NCBI GenBank assembly: GCA_041178545.1
Contig: JBEGVB010000142.1
Coordinates: forward strand, 1 to 47,981
Source: JBEATZ01 sp041178545
GTDB taxonomy: Bacteria; Planctomycetota; UBA1135; UBA2386
Length of the DNA: 47,981 nucleotides
Direction: 5' to 3'
The translations under genes and the position numbers were made by a program. The first letter of the stretch is position 1; each line of letters opens with the position of its first letter. Below are positions 25,695 through 33,376 of this stretch, in pieces. Below the pieces are notes generated by a model. That model was not told the DNA's origin. It ran no database searches and saw only the letters and a list, made by a program, of their open reading frames with translations.

Positions 25695-27137
25695 TCAGCC
25701 GGAGGCGAGTTGCCGCAGCGAAGGGCCCGCACACGCATAGTCGGCGACCAGTGCCACGAGCAAGGCCGCGCGCTCCTCGAGGGCCGGGGGCGTGGGGAGC
25801 GCGGCAAGCCTGCGGAGGTCCATCCGCACGCGGGTCGAGCCGCGGGTCCCAGGCGGAGAGCCCCACACCATGTGCTGCACAGCCGTGAGGTCCGGCAGCA
25901 GGCTCGACAGGCGGTACCCGTACAATCGGCCGTCGGCCGGGTCACCGAAGTCGGCAAAGCCGTACGCAACCGCCGCAAGCAGCCCCGGCTGCGCACCGAG
26001 AGCCGCCTCACGCTCCCGGAGGTGGGACCACGCAAGGCACCGCAGCGAGTGGCAGGAGTTGGGGTCCGCGCCGAATGCCGGGGCACACCGGAGCACGCGG
26101 CCTGCGGCCGCAAGCGCTCCCATGCCGGTTCGCCAGTCGGCCAGCAACGGGCGCCCACGGCCCTGCACCAACTGGTCCTCGACGAACCGGTTCACTGCCG
26201 CACGGACCCGCGCGAGGCCGGCACCGGTTGCTGCGGAGTGCTCCACCAGTGCCTCGAGGGCGAGCGGCAGGTCCGTGCCACAGGCACCCGAGTCTGCAGC
26301 GGCCAGCAACCACTCGGCCCCCCTGGCCAAGGCGACCTGCAGTGAGGACTCGCCGGTGACGCCACCACCGTGCGGGTGCCCACCGCTGTGCAAGAGGCCG
26401 CGCACCGAGGCGGCGACCGCAGCAATCGACGGGTCAGGACGCGCGAGTTCGTCCGCAAGGGCGACCGCGACCTCTGAGGCCAGTCGCTGCACACGGTCGT
26501 CCATGTCCGGGTTCGAGCCCTGCCGGGCGAGCACCTCGCGACGCAGCGTCGCGGAGGCAAGCAACTCGCGGTCCCGACGTCCGAGCGCAAGGAGGTTCGA
26601 GGGCTGGACCCATGCCTCGAGCGCCGGGGGCGCCGGGAACGACTGGGAACTCGCAAGATGACCCAGCAACCGCTCCGCACCCTCGTTCGCGATCCTCGCC
26701 TCCACGACCTGGAACGGGTCCTGCGCAGGCGCGAGCAGGCCGGCATCGCGGTCGAGGGCAGCGCGGGCTGCAACTTCGACTGCCACGGCACGAACTGGTG
26801 CAGGCGCGGCAACGTTGCCGCCGCCGAGCGGGTGCCACACACGCAGTGCCACGAGCGTGAGGGCCGCAGCTGCCGCGACCCAGGGCCAGGTGCGCACGGT
26901 CGGCGTCCTGTGGGCCACGCGTGCGGCAGCGCGCCGTTCCACCCCGACCATGAGGCGGTGGAAGCGGGGTGAGACCTCGCTGCACAGGGGCTCGAAACGG
27001 GCGAACAGGTCGCGGACCTCCGCCACGTCGAGCGCCAGTTCCGGGGCCGCTGCGAGCGCATCGTGCAGGACCGCCGGCGAGGCCTCGCCGAGGGCAAGGT
27101 CCACGGGATGGAGGCAGTCGTGAGCGTGCGCGGTCAC
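25695..27137 (-). CDS. putative anti-sigma factor with one membrane helix and large exported domain
   Basis: The predicted protein has 480 aa. A cytoplasmic N-terminal part of about 80 residues holds DCLHPVDLALGEASP and FEPLCSEVSPRFHRLMVGVERRAAA. One membrane helix (about residues 83-100, TWPWVAAAAALTLVALRVW) and a long, probably extracytoplasmic Ala/Leu-rich helical domain of 370 residues follow. Its GTG start overlaps the stop of the ECF sigma factor as GTGA, the classical sigma/anti-sigma coupling; the functional call rests mainly on this context. The usual zinc-binding HxxxCxxC motif of ZAS anti-sigma factors is not visible. The exported part is much longer than in ordinary anti-sigma factors and may sense envelope state. 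The RseP homolog in this window is a candidate protease for it. Confidence 0.6.
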   Translation of the reverse strand: MTAHAHDCLHPVDLALGEASPAVLHDALAAAPELALDVAEVRDLFARFEPLCSEVSPRFHRLMVGVERRAAARVAHRTPTVRTWPWVAAAAALTLVALRVWHPLGGGNVAAPAPVRAVAVEVAARAALDRDAGLLAPAQDPFQVVEARIANEGAERLLGHLASSQSFPAPPALEAWVQPSNLLALGRRDRELLASATLRREVLARQGSNPDMDDRVQRLASEVAVALADELARPDPSIAAVAASVRGLLHSGGHPHGGGVTGESSLQVALARGAEWLLAAADSGACGTDLPLALEALVEHSAATGAGLARVRAAVNRFVEDQLVQGRGRPLLADWRTGMGALAAAGRVLRCAPAFGADPNSCHSLRCLAWSHLREREAALGAQPGLLAAVAYGFADFGDPADGRLYGYRLSSLLPDLTAVQHMVWGSPPGTRGSTRVRMDLRRLAALPTPPALEERAALLVALVADYACAGPSLRQLASG

Positions 27138-27751
27138 GATCCCTCCCTCGCAACTCGCCGCGCTTCGGTGTCCGAACCAGCCAGCAACTCACGGAGGGCG
27201 GCAACCGTGTTGTGCATGCGGGACTTCACCGTTCCGACGGGGATGCCGAGCAACTCCGAGATCTCCGCGTACGGCCGCTGCTGGTACACGGCCAGCTCGA
27301 AGACGATGCGGTGCGGCTCGGTGAGGCGCTCGAGCGCGGCTCGCAACCGCTCCTTCTCCTCCTGCTCCGATGCGCGTTCCACTGGGGAGGGTGCCGCAGC
27401 AGCAGGTTCGAGCGCGGGCCCGAGGATCGCCTGGTCGATCGAGTAGAGGCGGGGCTGGGGGCGCTGGGCGCGGTAGTGGTCGATCCAGAGGTTGGTCGCC
27501 ACGCGATAGACGTAGGTACTGAGACGCCCCTCGGGCCGGTAGCGCCGGCTCGCCTGCATGAGCTTGAGGAACAGCTCCTGTGTCAGGTCCTCGGCCCGGT
27601 CGCGGTCCCAGCAGAGGCGGAAGAAGAAGTGGAGCATCCGCTCCTGCCACGCCTGTACCAACTGGCGGAATGCCGTTGGGTCCCCGTCGCGGTACCGGAC
27701 CAGCAGGTCGGTCTCGTCCAGGGGGTCAGGCGGTGTGCTTGCGGGTCTCAT
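27134..27751 (-). CDS. ECF-type RNA polymerase sigma factor
   Basis: The predicted protein has 205 aa. Region 2 spans about residues 20-95 (DPTAFRQLVQAWQERMLHFFF, RAEDLTQELFLKLM, STYVYRVATNLWIDHYRA). An Ala/Pro/Glu linker follows, then region 4 (LERLTEPHRIVFELAVYQQR, YAEISELLGIPVGTVKSRMHN), which is a helix-turn-helix for the -35 element. There is no region 1 or 3, so this is a group 4 (extracytoplasmic-function) sigma factor. It should direct RNA polymerase to a small regulon, with activity held by the coupled downstream protein. The ATG at 27751 has GGAAG 4 bases upstream. No autoregulatory promoter motif is obvious. Confidence 0.92.
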   Translation of the reverse strand: MRPASTPPDPLDETDLLVRYRDGDPTAFRQLVQAWQERMLHFFFRLCWDRDRAEDLTQELFLKLMQASRRYRPEGRLSTYVYRVATNLWIDHYRAQRPQPRLYSIDQAILGPALEPAAAAPSPVERASEQEEKERLRAALERLTEPHRIVFELAVYQQRPYAEISELLGIPVGTVKSRMHNTVAALRELLAGSDTEARRVAREGS

Positions 27752-27766
27752 GGACTTCCGGGAACG

Positions 27767-27786
27767 GGCGCGCGGACTCGCGTGCC
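27767..27786 (-). other. hairpin between tsaE and the ECF sigma gene
   Basis: Bases 27767-27774 pair with 27779-27786 to make an 8-bp stem with one G-T wobble and a 4-base loop, in the 58-base spacer upstream of the sigma-factor start. No T-run follows on the minus strand. It may be a weak terminator of the tsaE transcript or an mRNA structure near the sigma-factor leader. Confidence 0.35.
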
Positions 27787-27809
27787 AACGGCGGGAACTG
27801 GGTGCCGGT

Positions 27810-28322
27810 TCACCGGCCGCCGTCACCACTCTCCAGGATTGTCGGCAGTTCCCCGAGCCATGGGCAACTCCCACCCACCGGTGCCCGGATCGTTGCGCTC
27901 CTGCCGCCGCCCGGTGCAGGCGCAAGGGTCACCCAGAGTACGTCCGGCGGCAGCAGGTGGGCGACCCGGTCCGCCCACTCGATCGCCACGACCGAAGCGG
28001 GGTCGAACAGGTAGTCGGCTCCCCCTTCCTCCAGGAACCCTTCCAGCTTCGCCGGGAGGTAGGCATCGGCGTGGCGCAGCGGGACCCGACCCGGGTGCTC
28101 CAGAACGAGGAGGTAGGTCGGGCTGGCGACGGCATCGACGTCGTGGACCCCGAGGCCTGCCGCAAGGCCACGCACCAGACAGGTCTTGCCGGCACCGAGG
28201 TCCCCGCGCAGGGCGAGCACTTGCCCCGGCCGCAGTCGCTCGCCGAGCAGCCGGCCAAAGTGCTCCGTCGCCCCCGGGTCGGGCAGGTGCACCACGACCT
28301 CGCTCTTCACCTCAGACCTCAT
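27810..28322 (-). CDS. tsaE: tRNA threonylcarbamoyladenosine biosynthesis ATPase TsaE
   Basis: The predicted protein has 170 aa. The Walker A motif GDLGAGKT is at residues 40-47. SPTYLLV (switch region), HADAY and VVAIEWADRV follow, as in TsaE/YjeE proteins. It is the ATPase partner of TsaB and TsaD in the cytoplasmic complex that places t6A at position 37 of ANN-decoding tRNAs. TsaB and TsaD are not in this window. The ATG at 28322 has AAGGA 7 bases upstream, and its first 11 bases overlap the thiL stop, so translation is probably coupled. The length is normal to slightly long for the family. Confidence 0.9.
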   Translation of the reverse strand: MRSEVKSEVVVHLPDPGATEHFGRLLGERLRPGQVLALRGDLGAGKTCLVRGLAAGLGVHDVDAVASPTYLLVLEHPGRVPLRHADAYLPAKLEGFLEEGGADYLFDPASVVAIEWADRVAHLLPPDVLWVTLAPAPGGGRSATIRAPVGGSCPWLGELPTILESGDGGR

Positions 28323-29226
28323 GCTGCCATCCTTCGGGGGCGAGCGGGAGGCGGCTCCCGTTGGGCAGGCGCAGCCACAGCCCGGGTTCGCGGGTCACCC
28401 TGCCGATGGGACGTCGTGCGACCGCACGCAGCGGACCGCCCGGGGGGAGCGAACCGCCCCGGTGCAGCGTGAACAACAGCACGTGGTCCTCGCCGTCCGA
28501 GAGGGCGTGGCGCAACGCTCGCGCCCGGTCCCCTCGCGCAGTCCGCCGGGCAGCCGGCGAGACAGGCACCGCTGCAGCGTCCAGTTCCGCCCCCAGCCCG
28601 CCAGAGGCCGCCAGGAGGGTGGCAAGGTCCAGCAGCAGACCGTCGCTCACGTCCATCGCTGCACCGATCTTGGGCACCCGCGTGGCGAGCCACTGGCCCT
28701 CGGCGAGGTGGGGCCGGAACCGGAGGTGGGCACCGAGCCGCGAACCGCCGAGCGGACCCGTGACGTGGATCGAGTCGCCCGTCCGCGCCGCGCGGCGCTC
28801 GAGCGCACGACCACGGAGATGACCCACTGCCGTGACCGTGACCACCAGCGGGCCACGCGTCGCGGAAACGTCACCACCCACCACCGCGGCTCCCCCCGCC
28901 CGGGCGGCGGCACGGATGCCGCGCATCAGCGCGTCCCGCCGTGCCGCACCGGTACCGTGTGGCAGGAGCAGGGACACCAGCAGCCAGTCGGGCACTGCCC
29001 CCATGGCCGCCAGGTCCGACAGGTTGCGATTCACTGCCTTGCGCCCCACGAGCGAAGGGTTGTCCTCGGCGGTGAAGTGCACGCCCTCGACCACCGGGTC
29101 CACGCACAGCACCGAACGGGGGCCGCGGTTGCGCACCACTGCGGCATCGTCACCGATCGGCACCTCGACGCCGGAACCGGCCGCGAAGAAACGGGCGAGC
29201 CCAGCGGTCCAGGCGCGCTCGGACAT
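28312..29226 (-). CDS. thiL: thiamine-monophosphate kinase
   Basis: The 304-aa protein phosphorylates thiamine monophosphate to thiamine diphosphate in the cytoplasm, the last step of thiamine cofactor synthesis. PurM-like superfamily features are visible: IGDDAAVV near the N-terminus, DPVVEGVHF, GRKAVNRNLSDLAAMGAVP, VVGGDVSATRG, VTGPLGGSRLGAHL and MDVSDGLLLDLATLL. The order and length match ThiL. The ATG at 29226 has GAGG upstream. A GTG at 29241 would form a GTGA overlap with the signal-peptidase-like gene and is a real alternative. A thiE gene lies 7 kb away, in a different transcription unit. Confidence 0.92.
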   Translation of the reverse strand: MSERAWTAGLARFFAAGSGVEVPIGDDAAVVRNRGPRSVLCVDPVVEGVHFTAEDNPSLVGRKAVNRNLSDLAAMGAVPDWLLVSLLLPHGTGAARRDALMRGIRAAARAGGAAVVGGDVSATRGPLVVTVTAVGHLRGRALERRAARTGDSIHVTGPLGGSRLGAHLRFRPHLAEGQWLATRVPKIGAAMDVSDGLLLDLATLLAASGGLGAELDAAAVPVSPAARRTARGDRARALRHALSDGEDHVLLFTLHRGGSLPPGGPLRAVARRPIGRVTREPGLWLRLPNGSRLPLAPEGWQHEV

Positions 29227-29237
29227 GGGTCTCGACC

Positions 29238-29669
29238 TCACCGCGGGACCTCAGCTGCGGTGTCCGGTGGGAAGACGACGAGCACGGCACCGCGGTAGCA
29301 GTCGGCGGCCAGCAGCCCAAGGGCCCGGCTGTCGGGCAGCAGGCTCTCCTTGCGGTCGTTCTCCACCCAGAGCCTGCCGTCCGGCTCGACCCGAGCGAGC
29401 CGGGTCAGCAGGGTGCCGCCCTGCGGCAGGTCCACCATCACGACGATGCCCTCCCGCGCCGAGGACCGCCGCCGGTCGAGCAGGAGCGTCGAACCGGGGG
29501 CGATGTCGGGCACCGTGTCCATGCCCTGCGGCACCCGGGTGAGTTCCAGAGCCCAGAGCAGCGCGAGGGTCCCCAGCAACGCGAGCGGCAGGGCCGCCCG
29601 CCGAACCCACGCGGCAAGCCGGTCCGGGCGCAAACCGGCAACAGCACGGGCGGGAAGGGCAGCGGACAT
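29238..29669 (-). CDS. signal-peptidase-like (S26 fold) membrane protein lacking catalytic residues
   Basis: The predicted protein has 143 aa with one membrane helix (about residues 26-44). Its exported part follows the type I signal-peptidase plan: a box-B-like GMDTVPDIAPGS (49-60), a box-D-like LLTRLARVEPDG (87-98) and a box-E-like VENDRKESLLPDSRALG (102-118). The nucleophile Ser of the usual GxSMxP is Asp51 here, and the general-base Lys of the KRV segment is not there (TRLARV). It is therefore probably an inactive relative or a protein with another role. The start is uncertain; in-frame ATGs at 29693 and 29741 would lengthen it. The stop may overlap the thiL start. Confidence 0.65.
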   Translation of the reverse strand: MSAALPARAVAGLRPDRLAAWVRRAALPLALLGTLALLWALELTRVPQGMDTVPDIAPGSTLLLDRRRSSAREGIVVMVDLPQGGTLLTRLARVEPDGRLWVENDRKESLLPDSRALGLLAADCYRGAVLVVFPPDTAAEVPR

Positions 29670-29740
29670 GACCCCAGTGATACCCGCCGGCATGCCCGGG
29701 GACCATCCAGCCACTTCTCCGAACCCTCGCACAAGGCTCA

Positions 29741-29760
29741 TGGAGTCTTGTTGGAGTCTT
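29741..29760 (+). promoter_or_regulatory. Pho-box-like direct repeat upstream of pstS
   Basis: TGGAGTCTT occurs at 29741-29749 and again, identically, at 29752-29760, exactly 11 bases apart. PhoB-type response regulators bind direct repeats with this period, although the words differ from the E. coli CTGTCAT consensus. The site is 53 bases before the pstS ATG and lies between divergent genes. No convincing -10 box is seen downstream. Binding by a PhoB homolog is an inference; no phoB/phoR is in the window. Confidence 0.5.
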
Positions 29761-29812
29761 CACACAGCCCGGGAGAGTGTCCGCCGCACCGAGAACCAGT
29801 CCAAGGAACACG

Positions 29813-30838
29813 ATGATGAAGTACACCAACCTCCTCCGCCTCGGGATCCTCTCCCTCGGCGTCCTGTTCGCCCAACCCACCGTCGCCCAGGACAAGGGCA
29901 CCGCGGAAGCCACTGCGAAGGCCCCGGCCGTCGCGCTGGACGCGAAGATCCCCAGCTACAAGCCCGCCACGGGTGTGTCCGGCACGGCAAAGAGCATCGG
30001 CTCGGACACCATGAACAACCTGTTCGCCCTGTGGTCCGAGGGCTTCCGCAAGATCTACCCCAACGTGCAGACCGAGATCGAGGGCAAGGGCTCGGCCACC
30101 GCACCGGCCGCGCTGATCGCGGGCACGGCGCAGTTCGGCCCCATGAGCCGGCCGATGAAGCAGAAGGAGATCGACGACTTCGAGAAGGCGTTTGGCTACA
30201 AGCCCACCGAGATCGCCACCAGCATCGACATGCTCGCGGTCTACGTCCACAAGGACAACCCGATCCAGTCGCTCACGCTGCAGCAGGTCGACGCGATCTT
30301 CAGCAAGACCCGCAAGGGCAACTACGCCAAGGACATCACCACCTGGGGTGACCTCGGTCTCACGGGCGAGTGGGCGAACAAGCCCATCAGCATGTACGGC
30401 CGCAACGCAGCCTCCGGCACCTACGGGTACTTCAAGGAGCACGCCCTGTTCAAGGGTGACTTCAAGGACAGCGTGAAGGAGCAGCCGGGCAGCAGCTCGG
30501 TGGTCCAGGGCATCGCAGCCGACAAGTTCGCGATCGGGTACTCGGGCATCGGTTACAAGACCTCGGACGTGCGCGCCGTCCCCCTCGCCATGGACGCAAA
30601 GAGCACGGCCGTGGACGCCACCCCGGCCAACGCGTACTCCGGTGAGTACCCGCTCGCACGCTTCCTGCTGGTCTACGTCAACCACAAGCCCGGCTCGGAG
30701 ATCGACCCGCTGCGCCGCGAGTTCCTGCGCTACATGGTGAGCAGGGAAGGCCAGCTGGACGTGATCAAGGACGGCTACTTCCCGCTGACTGCCGAGCTCG
30801 CCAAGGAGCAGTTGGCCAAGGTCGGCATCAAGGACTGA
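29813..30838 (+). CDS. pstS: phosphate ABC transporter substrate-binding protein
   Basis: The predicted protein has 341 aa with a signal peptide (about residues 1-25, ending TVA before QDKG). Phosphate-site segments are visible: SGTAKSIGSDTMNNLFALW, GKGSATAPAALIAGTAQFGPMSRPM, YGRNAASGTYGYFKEH and QPGSSSVVQGIA. It binds orthophosphate outside the inner membrane and hands it to PstC/PstA. The ATG at 29813 has AAGGA 5 bases upstream; the adjacent ATG at 29816 would be 8 bases from it. A Pho-box-like repeat lies 53 bases upstream, so induction by phosphate starvation is likely. It leads a complete pstSCAB cluster; phoU is absent here. Confidence 0.95.
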   Translation: MMKYTNLLRLGILSLGVLFAQPTVAQDKGTAEATAKAPAVALDAKIPSYKPATGVSGTAKSIGSDTMNNLFALWSEGFRKIYPNVQTEIEGKGSATAPAALIAGTAQFGPMSRPMKQKEIDDFEKAFGYKPTEIATSIDMLAVYVHKDNPIQSLTLQQVDAIFSKTRKGNYAKDITTWGDLGLTGEWANKPISMYGRNAASGTYGYFKEHALFKGDFKDSVKEQPGSSSVVQGIAADKFAIGYSGIGYKTSDVRAVPLAMDAKSTAVDATPANAYSGEYPLARFLLVYVNHKPGSEIDPLRREFLRYMVSREGQLDVIKDGYFPLTAELAKEQLAKVGIKD

Positions 30839-30849
30839 GGCACTCTTCC

Positions 30850-30870
30850 CCGCCGCGCAGCCCGCGGCGG
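30850..30870 (+). other. stem-loop between pstS and pstC
   Basis: CCGCCGCG (30850-30857) and CGCGGCGG (30863-30870) make a perfect 8-bp G+C stem with a 5-base loop, 12 bases after the pstS stop. No T-run follows. Such structures often stabilise the upstream message or cause partial termination, so that the binding protein is made in excess over the permeases. That role is inferred here. Confidence 0.55.
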
Positions 30871-30889
30871 CAAGTGAGACCGGCCGAGA

Positions 30890-33376
30890 ATGAACAGCAA
30901 CTCGTTCACCGGCAGGTCGAGGCGCAGGTCCACCTCGCGCCTCGTCCTGTTGGTTGACAGGCTCGCAGGAGCCTGCATCCGCATGGGCGGCATCGCCACG
31001 ATTGGCGCTGTCGCCCTCGTCTGTCTGTTCCTGGTCTGGGTCGTCCTGCCGCTCCTGCGCGGCGGTTCGATCCAGCCCTCGGCGGACTTCGTGAACCCGG
31101 GTGCCGGCCCGGCCCGCGTCGTCCACCTCGCAGCAGACGCGTACCTCCGCCACGGCTGGGTGCTGCGGGATGACGGATCGCTGTTGGGCCTCGCGACCGC
31201 GGACGGCAGGGAACTGGCACGCGCACAACTCCACCCCCCGGGTGAGGGCCACGTGGTCGCGGTGCACGGCGAGACCGCGCTCGTGGGCTCCCGTACGGGA
31301 GCCGTCCACCTTGCCAACATCCGCCTCGATGGGGACGAGGCCAGCGGCCACTCCTTCACCGTGGCCGCCCAACCCACGCTCGAGCTCGGCTCGTCGGCCG
31401 TGGTCGCCCTCGACCACTCCGTCGGGGCAGGTGGACCGGTGCTCGCGGTGCTGACCGCGGACCGGAAGCTGCACCTGCGGTCGTTCCGCACCAAGCGCAA
31501 CCTGCTCACGGGCAAGGAGGACGTGGTTGCACGCGGTGGCACGCTGGACCTGCAGCCCACGGAGCACTCGGCACGGCTGGAACGGGTCCCGGAGCACCTG
31601 CTGCTCAGCGGCGCGGGAGACAACGTGTACCTCGTCTGGCAGGACGGGACCTGCCTCCGCGTCGACACCCGCGACCTCGACAACCCTGCGGTGGTCGAGA
31701 CGGTGGACCTGACTCCCGAGGACGGGACAAGGCTCACCGCAGCGGCCTTCCTCATCGGCAAGACCACGCTTGCCGTGGGCGACGACCGTGGGGCAGTCCA
31801 CCTCTGGTTCCGCACCAAGCCCGAGGTCGCCCGCGGTTCCGACGGCAGCCAGTTGGAGCGCGCCCGCGTGCTCGACGGCAACGGCAGCCCGGTGCGGTCC
31901 ATCGCCCCCTCGGAGCGCAGTCGACTCCTGCTCTGCGGCCACGAGGACGGCTCGACCCGACTCCACCACGCCACCAGCGGCCGCGAGGTGGCGGCGTCCC
32001 CCGCCACACCGGGCGAGCCCGTCGTGGCTGCAGTGCTCGGACCCAAGGAGGACGGCATCCTCACCATCGGTGCGAGGCGCATCCGACTCTGGGCGCTCGC
32101 CCCCGGCCATCCCGAGGTCACCCTTGCCGCCATCAGCAGCCCCGTGTGGTACGAAGGCTACGAGCGAGCAGAACATGTCTGGCAGTCGACCAGCGGAACC
32201 GACGACTTCGAGCCCAAGTTCGGTCTGTGGCCGCTGGTGTTCGGAACGCTGAAGGCCACCCTCTACTGCCTGCTCTTCGGCGTGCCGTTGGCGCTGCTCG
32301 CGGCGGTCTACACCTCCGAGTTCCTGCACCCTCGCACACGGGGCCGCATCAAGCCGCTCATCGAGCTGATGGCGAGCCTTCCCAGCGTCGTGCTGGGGTT
32401 CCTGGCCGCGCTCGTGTTCGCACCCGTGGTGGAACAGAACCTCGCCAGGATCCTCGCCATGGTCGTCGCACTGCCGGTCGCCCTGCTGCTGGGAGCGACC
32501 CTGTGGCAGTCGATCCCGCCACAGTGGCGACCCTTTGCCGAGAAGTACCGATTCCCCGCGATGTTCCTCGCCCTGCCCGCCAGCTGGGTCCTCGCGGGCT
32601 GGCTGGGCACCTCGGTCGAGTGGTTGGCCGGTGGCGACCTCAAGGCATGGCTTGCCGCCGGGCACGCCGGCCCGGACGAGACCGGTGCTACGGGTCCCGC
32701 GTTCGCGGGCTGGTGGTTCGCCTTCCTGCCGCTCGGCGCATTCCTCAGTGCATGGGTGGCAGGCCGGTCCGCCTGGTGCTCGAGCCACCGTGCGGGCGGC
32801 GTCGCCCGGATGGCGATCTCGATCGTTCTCGCGCTCGGGACCGCAGCAGTGCTTGCCGGCGTGTTGACCGCGTCGGGAGCAGACCTCCGCGGCGAACTCC
32901 TCGGCACCTATGTGCAACGCAACGCACTGGTGGTCGGGTTCGTCATGGGGTTTGCGGTGATCCCCATCATCTACACCATCGCGGAAGACGCACTCTCCGC
33001 AGTGCCCGAGCACCTCCGTGCAGCATCCCTTGGCGCTGGTGCCACGCAGTGGCAGACCGCGACGCGGATCATCCTGCCCACGGCCATGAGCGGGATCTTC
33101 AGCGCGGTCATGGTCGGACTCGGTCGCGCCGTGGGAGAGACCATGATCGTGCTCATGGCCGCGGGCAACACACCGGTGCTCGAGCTCAACCCCTTCAACG
33201 GGTTCCGCACCCTGTCCGCGAACATTGCCGTCGAACTGCCCGAGGCAGTGCGCGACAGCACCCACTACCGGATGCTCTACCTCGCCGCCCTCGTGCTCTT
33301 CGCGTTCACCTTCGCACTCAACACCGTCGCGGAACTGGTGCGCCAGCGCTTCCGCAAGAGGGCCTTCCAGCTGTGA
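30890..33376 (+). CDS. pstC: phosphate ABC transporter permease PstC with beta-propeller-like insertion
   Basis: The predicted protein has 828 aa, far longer than E. coli PstC (about 320). One membrane helix (about residues 33-57) is followed by some 360 residues of repeated beta-strand units with WD40/YVTN-like character (VGSRTGAVHLANIRL, LTADRKLHLRSF, VGDDRGAVHLWFRT, LCGHEDGSTRLHH), probably periplasmic. The permease core follows, with ALLAAVYTSEFLHP, ELMASLPSVVLGF and the EAA-type loop EHLRAASLGAGATQWQTATRIILP. Large PstC proteins with such a domain are known in some marine proteobacteria. The ATG at 30890 follows a GAGA tract. The stop overlaps pstA as GTGA. Confidence 0.92.
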   Translation: MNSNSFTGRSRRRSTSRLVLLVDRLAGACIRMGGIATIGAVALVCLFLVWVVLPLLRGGSIQPSADFVNPGAGPARVVHLAADAYLRHGWVLRDDGSLLGLATADGRELARAQLHPPGEGHVVAVHGETALVGSRTGAVHLANIRLDGDEASGHSFTVAAQPTLELGSSAVVALDHSVGAGGPVLAVLTADRKLHLRSFRTKRNLLTGKEDVVARGGTLDLQPTEHSARLERVPEHLLLSGAGDNVYLVWQDGTCLRVDTRDLDNPAVVETVDLTPEDGTRLTAAAFLIGKTTLAVGDDRGAVHLWFRTKPEVARGSDGSQLERARVLDGNGSPVRSIAPSERSRLLLCGHEDGSTRLHHATSGREVAASPATPGEPVVAAVLGPKEDGILTIGARRIRLWALAPGHPEVTLAAISSPVWYEGYERAEHVWQSTSGTDDFEPKFGLWPLVFGTLKATLYCLLFGVPLALLAAVYTSEFLHPRTRGRIKPLIELMASLPSVVLGFLAALVFAPVVEQNLARILAMVVALPVALLLGATLWQSIPPQWRPFAEKYRFPAMFLALPASWVLAGWLGTSVEWLAGGDLKAWLAAGHAGPDETGATGPAFAGWWFAFLPLGAFLSAWVAGRSAWCSSHRAGGVARMAISIVLALGTAAVLAGVLTASGADLRGELLGTYVQRNALVVGFVMGFAVIPIIYTIAEDALSAVPEHLRAASLGAGATQWQTATRIILPTAMSGIFSAVMVGLGRAVGETMIVLMAAGNTPVLELNPFNGFRTLSANIAVELPEAVRDSTHYRMLYLAALVLFAFTFALNTVAELVRQRFRKRAFQL

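Noticed and set aside
29741..29760. The TGGAGTCTT repeat as a coding repeat of a longer signal-peptidase-like protein (ATG at 29741)
   Set aside because: The repeat lies almost wholly upstream of that ATG, and the recognisable fold and membrane helix begin far downstream, so a regulatory reading is simpler.
32146..33372. An extended PstA start inside pstC, which could look like a PstC-PstA frameshift fusion
   Set aside because: Both permeases are complete, with their own cores and membrane helices, and a GTGA overlap at 33373-33376 explains the junction without any frameshift.
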